A stretch of 56,126 nt of DNA, taken from NCBI RefSeq assembly GCF_004022215.1, contig NZ_SAUZ01000027.1, positions 1-56,126 of the forward strand, in the 5' to 3' direction. Shown piece after piece: positions 26,315 through 35,644 of the stretch. The notes beneath the pieces are model-generated. The model had not been told where the DNA came from, did not search any database, and worked only from the letters and a program-made list of their open reading frames with translations. Both the position numbers and the translations under genes were made by a program. The first letter of the stretch is position 1; each line of letters opens with the position of its first letter. This DNA is from Paenirhodobacter populi (GTDB taxonomy: Bacteria > Pseudomonadota > Alphaproteobacteria > Rhodobacterales > Rhodobacteraceae).

Positions 26315-27953
26315 GTTGACGCCGTTGATGTGCGTGAAGGATCTGGATATCCGGTTCGCCGGGTCCTCTTCTTCGGCGGTCAGGGGGATTTCCTTCACGG
26401 TCGGGCGCGGCGAGATCGTGGCGCTGGTGGGGGAATCCGGATCAGGCAAATCCGCCACGGCACTGGCCCTGACCGGGCTTTTGCCCGGGGATGCGCAGGT
26501 CGGGGGCGAAGCCCGTTTCGACGGAACTCCGCTCCTGCCCGGCAACGCGGCGCAGCGGAACGCCTTTCGGGGGCGCAGGGTGGGGATGGTGTTTCAGGAT
26601 CCAGCGGCGGCGCTGGATCCGGTGTTCACGATCGGCTGGCAACTGGATGAAACTCTGCGCCGCCATCACCCGGCGCTGGATCGCAAGGGCCGCCGCGATC
26701 GCGCCATCTCCCTGCTGGAGGCCGTCGGCATTCCCGAACCGGCGGACCGGCTGCGGCGCTTTCCAAATCAGATGTCCGGCGGTCAGTTGCAGCGGGTGGT
26801 GATCGCTCTCGCCCTTGCCGGAGAGCCCGACCTGCTGATCGCGGATGAACCGACGACCGCGCTGGACGTAACCGTACAGCAGGGGCTGCTGGATCTGCTG
26901 TGGCGACTGAACCGCGACCGGGGCATGGCGATCTTGCTGATCACCCACGACATGGGGGTGGTCGCCGATCTGGCGCAGCGGGTGTTGGTGATGCGCCATG
27001 GCGTCATCGTCGAAACGGGGGATGTGCGGGAAATCTTTCAGGCACCGCGGGCTGCCTATACGCGGGCGTTGCTGGCCGCGCTGCCCGGTCGGGCCGGGTC
27101 CGCGACCGCGCAGGCGGATATCTCCGCGCCGGTGCTGACGGTCGATGGGTTGCGCATCGCCTATTCGAGCGGCTTCGGGCGCCGGAACGAGGTTGTGCAT
27201 GGGGTGAGCTTTGACATCCATGCCGGTGAATTCGTGGGACTGGTCGGGGAATCCGGGTCCGGGAAATCCACGATTGGTAGCTGCCTTCTGGGTCTGATCG
27301 CGTCGACGGCCGGCCGGATCACCTTCGACGGCAAGGATCTGGGCCGCCGCGCGCCCGGGGATGTCGCAGCGTTGAGACCACAGATCGGTGCGGTGTTCCA
27401 GAACCCGATGGGGTCGCTGAACCCCCGCCTGACCATCGCCGAGTCGATCGCCGAGCCGCTGCGCACGCATCGCCGGCTGGACGCCCTTGCCCTGCGCCGC
27501 AAGGTGGATCGGCTGATCGGGAATGTGCAGCTTCCCAAGGGCTGGCGCGACCGGCTGCCCGCCGAACTCTCGGGGGGACAGCGCCAGCGCGTCGCCATCG
27601 CCCGCGCGCTGGCGCTGGATCCGCTGTTGCTGATTTCGGATGAACCGACATCGGCGCTGGATGTGTCGGTTCAGGCGGAAATTCTGGACCTTCTGCGGCA
27701 ATTGCAGCAGGAAACGCGGTTTGCGTGCCTGTTCATCAGTCATGATCTGGCGGTGGTGCGTCAGCTTTGCCAACGGGTCGTGGTGCTGCGCGCGGGCGTG
27801 GTGGTCGAGGCGGACCGGACCAGCCGTGTCCTTGACGCGCCGCAAGAACCCTATACGCGCAATCTGGTCGCAAGCGCGCCGCTGCCCGATCCGCAGAGAC
27901 AGGCGGAAAAGCGTGCCGTGAGGCTGGGGCTCCGCAGGGAAGTCTTTGCCTGA
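26307..27953 (+). CDS. Oligopeptide-type ABC ATPase, two domains fused (DppD-DppF)
   Basis: A 548-residue double ATPase. Domain 1 (about 5-250) has Walker [15 protein letters not shown], signature [15 protein letters not shown] and Walker [13 protein letters not shown]. Domain 2 (about 280-540) has [29 protein letters not shown] and [12 protein letters not shown]. Such fusions occur in GsiA and YejF. I chose ATG 26307, overlapping the peptidase stop by 8 bp. It completes the first system. Confidence 0.92.
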   Translation: MPELTPLMCVKDLDIRFAGSSSSAVRGISFTVGRGEIVALVGESGSGKSATALALTGLLPGDAQVGGEARFDGTPLLPGNAAQRNAFRGRRVGMVFQDPAAALDPVFTIGWQLDETLRRHHPALDRKGRRDRAISLLEAVGIPEPADRLRRFPNQMSGGQLQRVVIALALAGEPDLLIADEPTTALDVTVQQGLLDLLWRLNRDRGMAILLITHDMGVVADLAQRVLVMRHGVIVETGDVREIFQAPRAAYTRALLAALPGRAGSATAQADISAPVLTVDGLRIAYSSGFGRRNEVVHGVSFDIHAGEFVGLVGESGSGKSTIGSCLLGLIASTAGRITFDGKDLGRRAPGDVAALRPQIGAVFQNPMGSLNPRLTIAESIAEPLRTHRRLDALALRRKVDRLIGNVQLPKGWRDRLPAELSGGQRQRVAIARALALDPLLLISDEPTSALDVSVQAEILDLLRQLQQETRFACLFISHDLAVVRQLCQRVVVLRAGVVVEADRTSRVLDAPQEPYTRNLVASAPLPDPQRQAEKRAVRLGLRREVFA

Positions 27954-28220
27954 CAGGGGCCTGACCGCGGGCGATCCGCGGGGCCGGTTTCCCGCCACTG
28001 CCCTGAATCGTAAAAGATGCCTGTTGCGCCGGCGCTGTCCGACCCGGATGTGATCGCGGGCGAATCGGCGCGGCTGTCGCGATGGGGAAAATATTCTCCG
28101 GGCCGTTTGCGCGGCGCAAGACCACCATTGCCGGGTCCGGAAAAACGCCACGCCCGATCCATCGACTTGACCGGCGGCATGACTAACCTGAGCCGGACAG
28201 ATCAACGGGACGACATTCAC

Positions 28221-29867
28221 ATGAAACGCATATCGCTACCACGGCCAAGCCGTCGCGCTTTTGGGCTTTGGTCTTTGGCACTCGGTCTGGGGCTGGCGAC
28301 GGCGCCCGCATTTGCGCAGCAGGTGCCGAAGGCCGGAGGCACGCTGATCTATCTGGAACAACAGCCCCATACCGTGCTGTATCCTCCGGCTGGCGGGTTC
28401 TATCCCAATGGCGGGGTGCTCAATCAGATCACCGACAAGCTGACCTGGCAGAACCCGGAAACGCTTGAAATCCAGCCGTGGATCGCCGCAAGCTGGGAGG
28501 TGAACGCCGAGGCCACCGAATACACCTTTCATCTGCGGCCGGGCGTGACCTTTTCCGATGGCACGCCGCTGGATGCGGCGGCGGTGGCGGCGAACTTCGA
28601 CGCATTCGGCCAGGGCAGGAAAGACAAGAGCTTCGCCGTTTCCGAGGTTGTCAACAACTACGACCGTTCCGAGGTGATCGATCCGCTGACCGTGCGGTTC
28701 CACTTCAAGGCGCCCAGCCCGGGCTTTCTGCAAGGCACCTCGGTCATCGGGTCGGGGCTGGTTTCCCTCTCGACGCTTGACCGCAATTTCGCGGAACTGG
28801 GGGATGCGCGGCTCATCATCGGGTCCGGCCCTTTCGTGGTCGAGAACGAGGTGCCGGGCACCGAGCTCGATCTGAAGGCACGGGAGGATTACAACTGGGG
28901 TCCCGAGGGTCATCCGCATCAGGGGCGCGCCCTTCTGGATGGCATCAAATATATCGTCGTATCCGAGGATTCGGTGCGGATCGGGGCGTTGCTGTCGCGG
29001 CAGGCTGATTTCGTGCGCCAGATTCAGGCCTATGACGAAAGCAAGCTGCGCGATCAGGGCTATGTGCTGTATGCGCCGCCAACGCGCGGGGTGAACAACT
29101 CGATCTCGATCCGCCCGGACAATCCGCTGGTGGCCGATCTGCGGGTCCGGCAGGCGCTGCAACATGCCACCAACCGCGAGGAAATCGTCAAAACGCTGTT
29201 TTCGGACAATTATCCGGTGGCGACATCGGTGATCGCCTCGACGGCGCAGGGATATGTGAACCTTGCCGATAAGCTGAAGTTCGACCCGGTTCTGGCGGAT
29301 AAACTGCTGACCGAGGCGGGCTGGGTGCTGAACGCCAGGGGACTGCGCGAAAAAGACGGACAGGTTCTGGAATTCACCACCTATGAATCGCTGCCTCAGC
29401 CGCAGAACAAGGCGACGCTGCAACTGGTGGCGCAACAATGGGCCAAGGTCGGGGTGAAGCTCAACGTGCAGGGTGGCGATGCGGGCAGCCGGGTAACGGA
29501 CAGCCTCGATCCGCTGAAGACGGCTGTCCTGCCCTCGATGGTGGGTCGCGCCGATCCCGATGTCATCAAGAGCCAGTATTATCCCACCAACCGCAACGCT
29601 CTGCTGCAAACCGGCGGCGTATCGGACAAGGTGGAATCCTTCCGCGACGACAGGCTGAATGGCCTTCTGGAGGCGATTGCCGCCGAGACCGATGCCGCGC
29701 GGCGGATCGAACTGGTGGGGGATGTGCAGAACTACCTGCTGGATCAGGCTTATACCGTGCCGATCTTTGAAGAGCCGCAGGTGTTTGGCGGCGCCCCCTA
29801 TGTGAAGGATGTGGCCTTTGAGGCGGTCGGTCGTCCGAGCTTTTACGGCACCTGGCTCGACCGCTGA
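28221..29867 (+). CDS. ABC substrate-binding protein, KPN_01854-type (family 5)
   Basis: A protein of about 548 residues with a twin-arginine-like start (RRAFGLWSLALGLGL) and a signal cleavage near AFAQQ. LIYLEQQPHTVLYPPAGGFY and NGGVLNQITDKLTWQNPETL are characteristic of the TIGR04028 subfamily, which is established as a neighbour of the KPN_01858-type monooxygenase. It binds an unidentified peptide-like or sulfur-containing ligand. I chose ATG 28221 because the signal peptide starts there; the frame opens at 28017. The 267 bp upstream hold a CCGCGG-palindrome hairpin (about 27970) but no other gene. Confidence 0.85.
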   Translation: MKRISLPRPSRRAFGLWSLALGLGLATAPAFAQQVPKAGGTLIYLEQQPHTVLYPPAGGFYPNGGVLNQITDKLTWQNPETLEIQPWIAASWEVNAEATEYTFHLRPGVTFSDGTPLDAAAVAANFDAFGQGRKDKSFAVSEVVNNYDRSEVIDPLTVRFHFKAPSPGFLQGTSVIGSGLVSLSTLDRNFAELGDARLIIGSGPFVVENEVPGTELDLKAREDYNWGPEGHPHQGRALLDGIKYIVVSEDSVRIGALLSRQADFVRQIQAYDESKLRDQGYVLYAPPTRGVNNSISIRPDNPLVADLRVRQALQHATNREEIVKTLFSDNYPVATSVIASTAQGYVNLADKLKFDPVLADKLLTEAGWVLNARGLREKDGQVLEFTTYESLPQPQNKATLQLVAQQWAKVGVKLNVQGGDAGSRVTDSLDPLKTAVLPSMVGRADPDVIKSQYYPTNRNALLQTGGVSDKVESFRDDRLNGLLEAIAAETDAARRIELVGDVQNYLLDQAYTVPIFEEPQVFGGAPYVKDVAFEAVGRPSFYGTWLDR

Positions 29868-29876
29868 CGGAAACGT

Positions 29877-29901
29877 GGGGGGACGGGATGATCCGGCCCC
29901 C
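29877..29901 (+). other. G-run/C-run hairpin after second binding protein
   Basis: Six G (29877-29882) face five C (29897-29901) with a possible GGAAACG/CGTTCC extension outside. It covers the first candidate start of the permease (ATG 29888), favouring the start at 29927. Third case of a hairpin between a binding-protein gene and its permease in this window. Confidence 0.4.
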
Positions 29902-29926
29902 GATACCGCGTTCCACGGGAAAGAAA

Positions 29927-30886
29927 ATGGCGACTTCTCTGACATTGAAAAACATCGTCACGAAACTGGGACAGGGCCTGTTCGTGCTCTGGGCCGCGTT
30001 CACGATTTCATTCGTATTGCTGCAGATCATGCCGGGGGACGCGATCCTTGTCCGGTTCATGGATGGCGACATGGGGCTGACCCCGGATGCCATCGCCAGT
30101 ATCCGCACATTCTATGGCGCGGATGAGCCGTTCCTTGTGCAGTATTTCCAGACGATCATGGCGTATCTGACCGGGAATTTCGGCAATTCCGTCATTTCCG
30201 GCATGCCGGTGGCGCAGGAAATTATGGTCAACCTGCCCAGAACGGCGCTTTTGGCGGGATTGGGGTTTACCGGCGGGGTTACGCTTGCGCTGATCATAGC
30301 CGTGCTTGCGACGTTGCCGGGGTTTCGCTGGATCCGAAATCTGTTTCAGGCGGCGCCGGCGCTGCTTGCCTCGGTGCCGGTGTTCTGGCTGGGGATCTTG
30401 CTGATCCAGATCTTTTCTTTCCGGCTGGGGCTGATTTCGGTGATCGCACCGGGTCCATGGGAAAGGCTGATCCTGCCGGTGGCCACGCTGGCCGTGCCGA
30501 TCGCCGCGCCGATCGCCCAGATCCTGTTGCGCAATATCGATGCCTTTTCCGTTCAGCCCTTCGCCTATGTCGCGCGGGCCAAGGGCGCTTCGCAACGCTA
30601 CGTGCTGTTGCGCCATGTCGCCCGGAACGCGGTTCTGCCGGTGCTGACGATCGCTGGCGTGACGTTCGGGGAACTGCTGGCGGGGGCCGTGGTGACGGAA
30701 ACCGTCTTCGGCCTGAATGGTTTGGGGCGTCTGGCCGAACGTTCCGTGCGCAATCAGGATGCGGCGGTGTTGCAGGCCGTGGTCCTGATCGCGGCGTTTG
30801 GCTATGTCGTGGTGAATTTCATCGTCGACATGCTTTACCCGCTCATCGATCCGCGCCTGCGCAAACCTCAAGGAGGAAACGCATGA
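29927..30886 (+). CDS. Oligopeptide-type ABC permease (DppB-like), second system
   Basis: A protein of about 319 residues with six predicted helices. The start LGQGLFVLWAAFTISFVLLQ then IMPGDAILVRF is DppB-like, and the EAA loop region is PFAYVARAKGASQRYVLLRH. I prefer ATG 29927 with GGGAAAG upstream; ATG 29888 would add 13 residues but sits in a hairpin. The stop overlaps the next start (ATGA at 30883). Confidence 0.88.
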   Translation: MATSLTLKNIVTKLGQGLFVLWAAFTISFVLLQIMPGDAILVRFMDGDMGLTPDAIASIRTFYGADEPFLVQYFQTIMAYLTGNFGNSVISGMPVAQEIMVNLPRTALLAGLGFTGGVTLALIIAVLATLPGFRWIRNLFQAAPALLASVPVFWLGILLIQIFSFRLGLISVIAPGPWERLILPVATLAVPIAAPIAQILLRNIDAFSVQPFAYVARAKGASQRYVLLRHVARNAVLPVLTIAGVTFGELLAGAVVTETVFGLNGLGRLAERSVRNQDAAVLQAVVLIAAFGYVVVNFIVDMLYPLIDPRLRKPQGGNA

Positions 30887-31740
30887 GTAGTTTCAGTGAG
30901 CCGGTGATCGCCCCGCGGATCGGGACGGGCCGTGGCCTGCGCCGCCTGTTGCACCCTGTCACGCCGGGGCTTTGGTTGTCGGTGGCGATCCTGATCGTGG
31001 TGATCCTGTGGGCCGTGGCACCCGGGCTGTGGACCGGATACAATCCGGTCGAGGGTCAGTCCGGCAACCAGTTGCAGTCCCCCTCCGCCGCCCATTGGCT
31101 GGGCACGGATGAGTTGGGGCGCGATCAGCTTGCGCGATTGATCCATGGCGCGCGCTATTCCCTCTCGGGCGCGCTGACGGCGGTTGGCGTCGGCCTGCTG
31201 GTCGGTACACTGATCGGTCTGGTTGCCGGGGCGACGGGTGGGCGCACCGATACGGTCATCATGCGGCTGGTGGATGTGCTTCTGGCGATCCCCAGCCTGC
31301 TTCTGGCGCTTTCGTTCATCATCATTCTGGGCTTTGGCCATATTCAGGCGGCAATCGCGGTCGGGATCACCTCGATCGCCGCCTTCGCGCGGCTGGCGCG
31401 GTCCGAGGTCGTCTCGGTCCGCCGCCGGGAATATGTCGAAGCGGCTTTCGGCAGCGGCGGTACATTCCTTGGCGTGGTCTGGCGCCATGTTCTGCCGAAT
31501 TCGCTGAATTCCGTGCTGGCCTATGCCGCCGTCCAGTTCGGCTGGGCGATCCTTCAGATATCGACGCTTGGCTTCTTGGGATATGGCGCGCCGCCGCCGA
31601 CCCCGGAATGGGGCCTGATGATCGCCGAAGGCCGCAACTACATGACCACCTCGTGGTGGCTGACCATCTTCCCGGGGCTTTTCGTCATTGTGGTGGTTCT
31701 GGCGGCGAACCGGGTTGGCCGCGCATTGAGAAGGAACTGA
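30883..31740 (+). CDS. Oligopeptide-type ABC permease (DppC-like), second system
   Basis: A 285-residue permease with WLGTDELGRDQLARLIHGAR near residue 70, the EAA loop RREYVEAAFGSGGTFLGVVW and a C-terminus STLGFLGYGAPPPTPEWGLM. All are typical of DppC. AGGAGG precedes the start, and translation is coupled to the preceding permease. It starts at the overlapping ATGA. Confidence 0.9.
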   Translation: MSSFSEPVIAPRIGTGRGLRRLLHPVTPGLWLSVAILIVVILWAVAPGLWTGYNPVEGQSGNQLQSPSAAHWLGTDELGRDQLARLIHGARYSLSGALTAVGVGLLVGTLIGLVAGATGGRTDTVIMRLVDVLLAIPSLLLALSFIIILGFGHIQAAIAVGITSIAAFARLARSEVVSVRRREYVEAAFGSGGTFLGVVWRHVLPNSLNSVLAYAAVQFGWAILQISTLGFLGYGAPPPTPEWGLMIAEGRNYMTTSWWLTIFPGLFVIVVVLAANRVGRALRRN

Positions 31741-31741
31741 G

Positions 31742-33370
31742 ATGAACAAGCCGATTGCAGCCGTTTACGCCGGCCTGTCGCAGGATGTGCCAGTGCTGTC
31801 CGTGCGCGGGCTGTCGGTCGCATATGACGGCCGGGAAACCGTGCATGACGTGTCCTTTGACATCGGCCGGGGCGAGGTCGTGGCGCTGGTGGGGGAATCC
31901 GGTTCGGGGAAATCCACCACGGCGCAGGCGATCATCGGCCTTCTGCCGGAAAACGGGCGGCTCACGGCCGGGCGGATCGTGCTGAACGGCGAAGACATCT
32001 CGGTCTGGAAAGGGCGCCGGCTGGATACGATCCGGGGGACGGTGGTCAGTCTGGTGCCGCAAGACCCGGGATCCTCGCTTAACCCGTTGCGCACCATCGG
32101 CAGCCAGTTGACGGAAATCTGGCGGCTCCACGGCCATCGTGACACGGCTGCGATCCGTCAGGAGGCGGTCGAACTGCTGGGGCATGTCGGGTTGTCGCAT
32201 CCGGAACTGCGCTTTGGGCAATATCCGCATGAACTGTCGGGTGGGATGAAGCAGCGGGTGCTGATCGCCATCGCACTGGCGCTGAAACCGGCGCTGATCA
32301 TCGCTGACGAGCCGACATCGGCGCTAGATGTGACGGTGCAGAAACGGATTCTGGACCTGATCGACAAGTTGCGGGTGGAAAATGGCACCTCGGTCCTGCT
32401 GGTCACGCATGATCTGGCGGTGGCGGGGGACCGGGCGGATCGCATCGTCGTGCTGAAAGGCGGCGCGATCCAGGAAGCCGATGTTTCGTCCAGGGTTCTT
32501 GGGTATCCGGCATCGGCCTACACGCGACAGCTTTTGGCGGATATTCCCTCGCGCACGCATTTCGCCCCGCGCCCCGCGATACCCCGGGCCGCCGCGCCGA
32601 TCATCGAGGTGCGCAATCTGGTTCAGGATTTCGATGCGGCGGGGGGGCCGTTCCGGGCGGTGGACGATGTGTCGTTCTCGGTGCTTGAGGGCACGACCCA
32701 TGCGCTTGTCGGGGAATCCGGCTCTGGCAAGACGACGACGGCGCGCGCCGTCGCCGGGTTGAGCAAGCCCACGCGCGGGCAGGTTTTCGTCAATGGCCGG
32801 GACATCACGGCCCTGCGGGGCGAGCCGCTGCGCCAGTTCCGCCGCGAGGTGCAACTGGTCTATCAAAACCCCTTCGCCTCGCTTGATCCGCGCCAGACCG
32901 TGGGCGAGATCATCGCGGAACCGCTGCGCAATTTCGGCAGGCCCGACCGGGCCGAGCGGCACGCCCGCGTGCTGGCCGCGCTGGAACAGGTGCAGCTTGC
33001 GCCCGAACTGGCCGAGCGGCGTCCCGCGGCCCTGTCCGGGGGGCAGCGTCAGCGCGTGGCGATCGCGCGGGCGCTGATCCTGTCGCCCCGCCTGTTGGTG
33101 CTGGACGAGGCCGTTTCCGCGCTGGATGTCACCGTTCAGGCGCAGATCCTGCGCCTGCTGGACGGTTTGCAGCGCGACCTGAAGCTCACCTATCTGTTCG
33201 TCTCGCACGATCTGTCCGTGGTGCGCGGTATTGCCGATACCGTCACCGTGATGCAATCGGGCAAGGCGGTCGAAACCGGAGAGGTGCAGGACGTCTTTGA
33301 ACACGGACGCGCCGAATATACCCGCGCGCTGATCCGTTCCATTCCGGGCGGGCGTTATCTGGAACGTTAA
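31742..33370 (+). CDS. Oligopeptide-type ABC ATPase, two domains fused, second system
   Basis: A 542-residue double ATPase. Domain 1 has [31 protein letters not shown] and [12 protein letters not shown]. Domain 2 has [31 protein letters not shown] and LLVLDEAVSALD; the Walker B Asp-Glu pair is present, with Ala in place of Pro. It begins one base after the permease stop and closes the 18 kb uptake block. No clear terminator follows. Confidence 0.92.
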   Translation: MNKPIAAVYAGLSQDVPVLSVRGLSVAYDGRETVHDVSFDIGRGEVVALVGESGSGKSTTAQAIIGLLPENGRLTAGRIVLNGEDISVWKGRRLDTIRGTVVSLVPQDPGSSLNPLRTIGSQLTEIWRLHGHRDTAAIRQEAVELLGHVGLSHPELRFGQYPHELSGGMKQRVLIAIALALKPALIIADEPTSALDVTVQKRILDLIDKLRVENGTSVLLVTHDLAVAGDRADRIVVLKGGAIQEADVSSRVLGYPASAYTRQLLADIPSRTHFAPRPAIPRAAAPIIEVRNLVQDFDAAGGPFRAVDDVSFSVLEGTTHALVGESGSGKTTTARAVAGLSKPTRGQVFVNGRDITALRGEPLRQFRREVQLVYQNPFASLDPRQTVGEIIAEPLRNFGRPDRAERHARVLAALEQVQLAPELAERRPAALSGGQRQRVAIARALILSPRLLVLDEAVSALDVTVQAQILRLLDGLQRDLKLTYLFVSHDLSVVRGIADTVTVMQSGKAVETGEVQDVFEHGRAEYTRALIRSIPGGRYLER

Positions 33371-34032
33371 GGATAGGGTGAATTCCGCATCCGAAACGAC
33401 GCTGACCCTCGATGCGCGAAAACCCTTGACTGGGACGACCCCGTTACCAAAGTCCTGAGCGTAGTGAAATCCCTATCCGGGATTTACTGAAATACGTGTC
33501 TGGGATTTACCGGAAACCTTGTCCGGGAATTTGCGAAACCCGCAATCTGCGAGCAATCGAGATCGAGACACAGATGTGGACCCGCTTCGCTGATCACCAT
33601 CCCGGCCAGTGGCTTTTGAAAATTGCCGCACATACAGGCCTGACATAAGACCGCACTCGATCACCTGTCCCAAGAGAAGAGGCCTTGCACAATGGGCGGC
33701 AACCACAGAAGTTGCTAGGGCCGATGCGGTTCAGGTTGCGCGGATCGAGGCGGCGTTGCCCGCCTTGGTAGTCGCCCGCGCATTTGAACGGCCGGTAGGC
33801 GTGGGGATGCTTTGGGCGGCGGCCGTGCCCAATTCGATCGGCATGAAACCGCAAAGTGCGATGATCACGAGTGGTGACGCAAGGAACCGCACGATGCCAT
33901 ATAGCGGGGCGAAAGGCATCGGAGCCCCCGCCGCTGCGGTCAGCAGCCGGGGTATCGTGATTCTGCCGGTTCGGGATTTGCCGCTGATCTGCCCGACTGG
34001 CGATCCGCCCAGGGGTCAGGTATTGTTGGACC
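33371..34032. other. Intergenic stretch with IS21-type end and no clear gene
   Basis: 660 bp. It contains three 23 bp tandem repeats (33474-33542). A minus-strand frame at 33731-33919 could encode a 62-residue protein with one hydrophobic helix (FLASPLVIIALCGFM), but it lacks a good ribosome site and recognisable family, so I do not call it. Nothing else is supported. Confidence 0.5.
33474..33542. repeat. Three 23 bp tandem repeats, IS21-type terminus
   Basis: Three units with exact 23 bp period begin at 33474, 33497 and 33520. They share the core TSTCYGGGAWTT followed by a GAAA-type end (TATCCGGGATTTACTGAAA, TGTCTGGGATTTACCGGAAA, TGTCCGGGAATTTGCGAAA). Multiple repeats at the tip are typical of IS21-family ends, where they bind the transposase IstA. 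No istA or istB lies next to it, so it is a solo end. Confidence 0.6.
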
Positions 34033-34701
34033 ATGCGTCGCATCCGGGTACTTTCCGTTTCTTTCGCTTGTCTGGGCTTTGGCCTGTCGCCCGGACATGC
34101 CCATCCGCATGAGTTCATCGACACTGGCATAACCTTTCGGTTCGACGACAGGGGTCAGCTCGGGGCGATCGGCGTCGTCTGGGCTTGGGACGAACTGACC
34201 TCAATGCTGATCGTCGAGGACATGGAAATGGATACGGATGGCGATGGGGAGCTGAACGGCGATGAGTTGCAACGACTGCGCGATCACTTCGGCCGCTGGC
34301 CTGACGATTTTGGCGGGGATCTCTATGTGAAACAGGGCGGAAAGGCCGTGACGCTCAGCGGTCCCCTGGATGTGCAGGCGGAATACCGAGGAAATCGGGT
34401 GATCATCAGCCATTTGCGGGCCTTGCCGCTGCGCCTAAATCCCGAGACAGCCCCCGTCATCGTGCAGGCGTATGATCCGGCCTATTATGCCTTCTACGAT
34501 CTGGTGGAAACGCCCGGAATTCGGGGGCGCGAAGGCTGCAGCGTTACGATCCGCGAGGCCGACATCGCTGCCGCCCAGAAGCGTTACGATCAGTTGTTGG
34601 GGCAATTGACCGAACAGGAGATAATGGAAGAAGGAAAATATCCGGAGGTCGGCGGTGCCTTCGCGGATGAGGTCAGGATCGAATGCGACAAGCGGGAGTG
34701 A
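34033..34701 (+). CDS. DUF1007 periplasmic protein of a metal exporter
   Basis: A 222-residue exported protein (signal about 1-24) beginning HAHPHEFIDTGITFRFDD after cleavage, the hallmark of DUF1007. An EF-hand-like MDTDGDGELNGDEL (about 66-80) suggests calcium or metal binding. Two cysteines remain near the end (GCSVT, IECDK). The family is regularly found directly upstream of NicO/RcnA-type nickel or cobalt permeases, as here (19 bp overlap), and is thought to assist metal export in the periplasm. Confidence 0.85.
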   Translation: MRRIRVLSVSFACLGFGLSPGHAHPHEFIDTGITFRFDDRGQLGAIGVVWAWDELTSMLIVEDMEMDTDGDGELNGDELQRLRDHFGRWPDDFGGDLYVKQGGKAVTLSGPLDVQAEYRGNRVIISHLRALPLRLNPETAPVIVQAYDPAYYAFYDLVETPGIRGREGCSVTIREADIAAAQKRYDQLLGQLTEQEIMEEGKYPEVGGAFADEVRIECDKRE

Positions 34702-35585
34702 TCGCAGTTCTCCTCGTGGTGCTGGTCTCGGGGCTGTTCTTTGTCCACGGCATACAGGATTGGTTCGTCCATCATGCCATTCCGTTGCAGCGCGAAGCGC
34801 AGAATGCGCTTGCCGGTGCGCTGCGGTCACTGCGGGCAGCGCAGCCGGGGGCGGTTACCGGCTTTCTTTTGCTGTGCTTTTCGCATGGTTTTCTGCATGC
34901 TCTCGGCCCCGGACATGGCAAGGCGGTCATCGCGGCCTATGGCGCCGCCGCGCCATCGTCATTGCGTTGGCTTATGGCTCTGGCCGCGTTGTCCAGCCTC
35001 GCGCAGGCGACGGTAGCGGTTGCGCTGGTCTATGCGGCGGTCTGGCTGCTTGACGGCGCGCGCGATCGCGTCGAGGGGCTGGCCACGATGATCGAGCCAT
35101 TCTCCTTCGCGATCATCGCCCTTCTCGGTCTGATGCTGGTTCGCCGCGGGGCGGGGCGCTTGATAGGGATATTCGCGCGGAAGCGCCCGACGGGTCATCA
35201 CCACCATGTCCATGGGCCGGATTGTGGCTGCGGCCATAGCCATGCGCCAGATCCGGCCGCGCTTGCCGCCGCCCGTGACAGGCGGGAAGCCGTGGCCCTG
35301 ATCCTTGGCGTCGCCCTGCGTCCATGCACCAGCGCGTTGTTCCTGCTGATCCTGACATGGCGGCTGGATCTGGAACTTCTGGGAATTCTTGGCGCCTTCG
35401 TCATGGGGCTGGGGACGATGACGGTCACCGTTTCGGCCGGGCTGGCTGCCGCCCTGCTGCGCCGGGGTATGTTCCTTGCGCTGCCTGAGGGAAGGTCTCT
35501 GGCCCCGGCGGTCGCCCTGTCCGAACTGCTGCTCGGGGCGTTGATCGCGGTGCTGGCGGGCGGCATGGTCCTTCGCCTGATCTGA
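34683..35585 (+). CDS. NicO/RcnA-family nickel-cobalt exporter
   Basis: A 300-residue membrane protein with about six helices. The NicO metal motif is HGFLHALGPGHGKAVI (about 76-91). A cytoplasmic His/Cys-rich loop reads HHHHVHGPDCGCGHSH, and LGVALRPCTSALFLL forms the second conserved motif. It should export nickel or cobalt, possibly iron, from the cytoplasm. Overlap with the DUF1007 gene indicates one operon. It converges with the phosphoglycerate mutase gene. Confidence 0.88.
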   Translation: MRQAGVIAVLLVVLVSGLFFVHGIQDWFVHHAIPLQREAQNALAGALRSLRAAQPGAVTGFLLLCFSHGFLHALGPGHGKAVIAAYGAAAPSSLRWLMALAALSSLAQATVAVALVYAAVWLLDGARDRVEGLATMIEPFSFAIIALLGLMLVRRGAGRLIGIFARKRPTGHHHHVHGPDCGCGHSHAPDPAALAAARDRREAVALILGVALRPCTSALFLLILTWRLDLELLGILGAFVMGLGTMTVTVSAGLAAALLRRGMFLALPEGRSLAPAVALSELLLGALIAVLAGGMVLRLI

Positions 35586-35644
35586 CCAAACCGACATCTT
35601 CATGCCCGGATCAGCCCCCGTCATGCCTGGGCCCCGCGCAAAGA

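Noticed and set aside
24767-29945. Several minus-strand frames of 500-600 codons opposite the peptide ABC genes
   Set aside because: Same antisense artefact of codon bias; no ribosome sites or recognisable domains.
33731-33919. 62-codon minus-strand frame with one hydrophobic helix
   Set aside because: No good ribosome site, no family, and it sits in IS-disturbed DNA. Not impossible, but unsupported.
35201-35265. His-rich codons in the NicO gene as a possible tandem repeat
   Set aside because: They encode the metal-binding loop typical of the family, not a DNA repeat.
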